Part shown: one piece after another, positions 33,065-35,591 of the stretch
Position numbering within the stretch: position 1 is the first letter of the stretch
Layout of the letters: each line of letters opens with the position of its first letter
Origin: Clostridiales bacterium
Lineage (GTDB): Bacteria; Bacillota; Clostridia; Oscillospirales; Oscillospiraceae
Assembly: GCA_004553545.1 (NCBI GenBank)
Contig: SFLD01000015.1
Span: 1-35,591 of the forward strand
Direction of reading: 5' to 3'
DNA: 35,591 nucleotides
Made by a program: the position numbers and the translations under genes
The notes under the pieces: generated by a model
The model's database searches: none
What the model saw: the letters and a program-made list of their open reading frames with translations, nothing else
What the model was told of the DNA's origin: nothing

Positions 33065-34525
33065 TCAGTTCCCCTTGGCGGTGCGGCGGTTGTTCATCCA
33101 CTCCACCACGGCCTCATCCCAGACGGGCAGGTACTCGGAGCGCTCCCGGATCTGCTGCACCAGCTCCTCGATGGGGACCTGCTCGTTGATGGGCTTCTTG
33201 TGGCTCTTGTTCCACACGATGCAGTACACCGCCACCACGGCCATCACGATCAGCGCGTAGGGGATGACGTAGGACAGGGTGGAGATGGCGTACAGGGCGC
33301 CCAGCATACCGATGGGCAGGGTGACCCAGGCAATGGGGGCTTTCCAGAGCCGGGGGAAGTCCGGATACTTCTTCCGCAGGACCAGGACGTCCACCATGGC
33401 GATGATGTAGGTAACGAGCCAGGTGACGCAGGCGGTGTTGATGAAGAGGTTGATGACATCGGAGGTGCCGCCCATGGCGGTGATATAGACCGTGGTCAGG
33501 GCGATCAGGAAGACGGTGAACCAGACGCCGGCCATGGGGACGCGGTACTTGGGATGGATCTTGCCGAAGACCGCGGGGATGGAGCCGTCTCGGGCCAGGC
33601 CGTAGAGCATGCGGGGGAGACCCGCCACGTAGGCGTTGCCGGTGGTGAAGGAGGCCAGGGTGGTGAGAACGCTCATGATGATGCCGCCCACGGGACCCAT
33701 GATGGCCACGGCCGCTCGGGTCTGAGGTACGGCGGAGGTGCTGAGGACGCCCAGGTCCGTATACTTGACGGCGCCGTAGACGAAGATGTTGTCGATGACC
33801 AGGATGGTCAGAAGGCCCAGGATCAGGCCGTAGGGGATGTGCTTATAGGGCTTCTTGCTCTCTTCCGCCATGGGGCAGGCGAACTCAAAGCCGATGAAGA
33901 ACCAGATGGCCGCGCCCACGGTGCTGAAGACGGTGCCCCAGCCGCCCTCGGGCAGAAACTCCGTGTTGACGACCTCCTGCGCGCCGCCGAAGGCGGTGCC
34001 GGCGCCGGTGGCGCCGACGACGGCCAGCACCAGGTAGATGATCATCATGCCGATGGTGGCGTAGCCCTCGAACTTTCCGTAAAGGCCCACGTCATAAAGG
34101 TTGACGGCCAGAATGACGGCCAGGAGGCCCAGGCTCACCACGATGTGGGGAACACCGGTCATCTCCTCAAAGCAGAGACCGCCCATGACCAGCTGCGTGC
34201 CGCCGTCGCAGGCGATCAGCATCACGTAGCCGATGAGGGTGGCAAAGGTCGCCCAGAAGCGGCCCAGCGCGGGCTTGGTGTAATCGCCCACCATGCCGCC
34301 GCCGGGGATCATGGCCGCCAGCTCGCCGAAGGCGAAGGCCGTGGCCATCATGGGGATCAGGGCGATGGCGGAGGAAACGCAGGTGGCAAAGCCGGAGGTA
34401 CCGGCCACGTTGCCCACGGAGAACATGGCGGTGCCGGACACCACCAGGCCCACCGCGGCGCCGTATGCTGCGTTGAAGCCCAGCACTCGTTTCAGTTTCG
34501 TGGGCTGATTCTGCGGATTACTCAA
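33065..34525 (-). CDS. APC-superfamily amino-acid permease
   Basis: 486 residues, about twelve membrane segments. First-helix block FNAAYGAAVGLVVSGTAMFSVGNVAG and the conserved GFEFACPMAEESKKPYKHIPYGL are typical of APC amino-acid/polyamine transporters. RMLYGLARDGSIPAVFGKIHPKYRVPMAGV is the loop found throughout the group. The C-terminus is a cytoplasmic tail (about 430-486). The start is TTG 34525: GAGAGAGG lies 9 nt upstream and no ATG fits. Substrate unknown. Same strand as the truncated hypothetical upstream (68 nt) and the unknown protein downstream. Confidence 0.93.
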   Translation of the reverse strand: MSNPQNQPTKLKRVLGFNAAYGAAVGLVVSGTAMFSVGNVAGTSGFATCVSSAIALIPMMATAFAFGELAAMIPGGGMVGDYTKPALGRFWATFATLIGYVMLIACDGGTQLVMGGLCFEEMTGVPHIVVSLGLLAVILAVNLYDVGLYGKFEGYATIGMMIIYLVLAVVGATGAGTAFGGAQEVVNTEFLPEGGWGTVFSTVGAAIWFFIGFEFACPMAEESKKPYKHIPYGLILGLLTILVIDNIFVYGAVKYTDLGVLSTSAVPQTRAAVAIMGPVGGIIMSVLTTLASFTTGNAYVAGLPRMLYGLARDGSIPAVFGKIHPKYRVPMAGVWFTVFLIALTTVYITAMGGTSDVINLFINTACVTWLVTYIIAMVDVLVLRKKYPDFPRLWKAPIAWVTLPIGMLGALYAISTLSYVIPYALIVMAVVAVYCIVWNKSHKKPINEQVPIEELVQQIRERSEYLPVWDEAVVEWMNNRRTAKGN

Positions 34526-34593
34526 TTGAATGCACCTCTCTCTTCTTGATTTGTGGTCGTTTTTCTCTTTTCTCAGTGCGGGGGAGGGGACTA

Positions 34594-34881
34594 TCAGAGC
34601 AGATCCCGGGCTTCCAGCACCCGCTGGACATCGGCGGTGCTGCCGAGAACGTTCTTTCCAGCGTCCAGGACGGACCCAGCGGAAACCATGCGCTCCATCT
34701 CGGCAAGCATGGCGGTTTTCGTCTCGGTATCCTGCTTTTCCAGGTAGCTTTCGCAGAGCTGGATGAGCTTTTCATTGGGCTGGTCCGTGGGGAAGCCGCA
34801 GAAGAAGTAGGCATCCACCTTGAAGCGCTCATTCTTGACGATGCTCTGGATCTTCCATATTGCATCTCCAGTCTCCGGCAT
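34594..34881 (-). pseudogene. Hypothetical protein, probably 5'-truncated
   Basis: About 96 residues read as real protein: AIWKIQSIVKNERFKVDAYFF, GFPTDQPNEKLIQLCESYL, then a helical tail ending VQRVLEARDLL. I do not recognise it. An in-frame ATG at 34881 has no ribosome site. The frame continues upstream to 35016 only through a GC-rich palindrome that does not look coding. So the N-terminus is either short with an unusual start or lost at a junction near 34881-34990. It lies 68 nt upstream of the APC permease on the same strand. Confidence 0.55.
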
Positions 34882-35591
34882 GGCCGGAAGGAAGGTGTCC
34901 CGTGCCGGGAACACCCTGGAAGGTTTGAGGAGGGAGCCTTCCCGCCGCCGGGCAAATGCCCCCGAAATGGCGGCAGGAAGGCATTGGGAGGAACAAATTT
35001 CAACTCGCGTACCCACCGCGAGAGCAGCGGGTAAAAGGGCCTGACAGGGATAATGCGTTCAGCGAAAGTCTCAGCCGACAATCCATCAGTCGCCCTTCGG
35101 GCGCCAGCTCCTGTTGTACCTAAGGCATGGCCTCCGCCGACCAAACGCCGCTGGCGTTTGGGGCGTCGGTCATGGTACCCAAAATTCTTTGCTCGCTATC
35201 GCTCACAGAATTTTGACCACTGCCACTCCTTTTTGCGCGCTTTTTCCGCCCCCGGCGGCGCTCGCAAACGTCCCCCTTTCCACAAGGGAGCCTTGGACTT
35301 ACGGCGCCAAAAGCCCCCGCCGGCAAAGCCGCCAAGCGGCGAGCCGGACAGCAGGCACTTCCGATAGAAGCAGGCAGATGACTGGGGACCTTCGTCCTGC
35401 CGCCGCAGCGGCCCCTCCGCCGCCGAAGCCGCTCCGCGGCCAAGCGGACAGCAGGCACTTCCGATAGAAGCAGGCAGCCGACCGGGGACTCCCGTCCCCC
35501 GTCCCCCGGGGAAAGGTCCAGGAAGGGGATTCCCCTTCCTGGTTTCCGGCGCAAGCCGGAAAGAATCCGAATCATTTTTCCCGGCGACATG
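34882..35591. repeat. Non-coding patch of palindromic repeats
   Basis: No supported gene. Palindromes seen: 34936-34949 with 34969-34982 (13 of 14, enclosing a smaller hairpin), 35142-35149 with 35153-35160, 35180-35188 with 35207-35215, 35521-35529 with 35533-35541, and 35544-35551 with 35556-35563. The density of dyads and lack of codon structure suggest dispersed intergenic repeat units. Confidence 0.65.
35311..35500. repeat. Two-copy tandem repeat with 100-bp period
   Basis: A 33-nt block is repeated exactly at 35345-35377 and 35445-35477, beginning CGGACAGCAGGCACTTCCGA. Flanking bases on both sides also match imperfectly at an offset of exactly 100 (for example 35321-35330 with 35421-35430), so the whole unit is about 100 bp. 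Not a CRISPR: only two copies, and diverged spacers that themselves align. Confidence 0.8.

Noticed and set aside
35345..35477. Possible CRISPR from repeated 33-nt block
   Set aside because: Only two copies, spacing of 100 bp, and the intervening sequence also aligns between copies.

Overview
The window is a GC-rich stretch of a Gram-positive, anaerobic-looking chromosome. Purine-rich Shine-Dalgarno sites precede most genes. S-layer-homology (SLH), dockerin and BspA-type leucine-rich-repeat proteins, a BMP-type nucleoside transporter, CaiB-type CoA-transferases and a 2,4-diaminopentanoate-dehydrogenase-like enzyme occur together. I read this as a gut Clostridia genome, most like the Oscillospiraceae. 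The taxonomy is inference; no rRNA or tRNA gene is present to anchor it.

Layout. (1) 1-2458, minus: two translationally coupled family III CoA-transferases behind a near-consensus sigma-54 promoter, with three upstream copies of an 18-bp dyad. (2) 2459-3251: mostly gene-free, with an orphan terminator and a sigma-70-like promoter. (3) 3252-6223, plus: a 3'-truncated MmgE/PrpD gene running into an NmrA-like protein, an Fe-S/flavin reductase, and an iron-ADH-fold protein that has lost three of four metal ligands. (4) 6435-16483: an exported set. On minus lie two leucine-rich-repeat/dockerin proteins and one SLH-anchored protein; divergently lies a 1334-residue subtilisin-like protease ending in the same dockerin type. 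(5) 16695-18685, minus: a MerR regulator and a dehydrogenase, each with a promoter of MerR-controlled type. (6) 18878-20752, plus: an M28 peptidase without its 5' end, starting at the foot of another gene's terminator. (7) 20907-32311: a DeoR-family repressor divergent from a ten-gene nucleoside operon. (8) 32361-34881, minus: an unknown protein, an APC amino-acid permease and a truncated hypothetical. (9) 34882-35591: a non-coding patch of palindromes and a 100-bp duplication.

The strongest candidate for an undescribed system is region 7. A PnrA/BMP-type ABC transporter, pyrimidine-nucleoside phosphorylase, an MtnA-family aldose-1-phosphate isomerase and a class II aldolase would make a complete route: nucleoside, then ribose-1-phosphate (or a 5-modified form), then ribulose-1-phosphate, then dihydroxyacetone phosphate plus a two-carbon aldehyde. 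It would bypass phosphopentomutase and DeoC, neither of which is in the window. Two short-chain dehydrogenases and a DUF985 cupin in the same operon lack an obvious step. The second candidate is the SLH/dockerin surface set, which looks like a small cellulosome-like assembly built around a protease and adhesion-like proteins.

Several genes are broken at one end (PrpD, M28, the 34.6-kb hypothetical), so this locus has been rearranged, or the assembly joins pieces that do not belong together.
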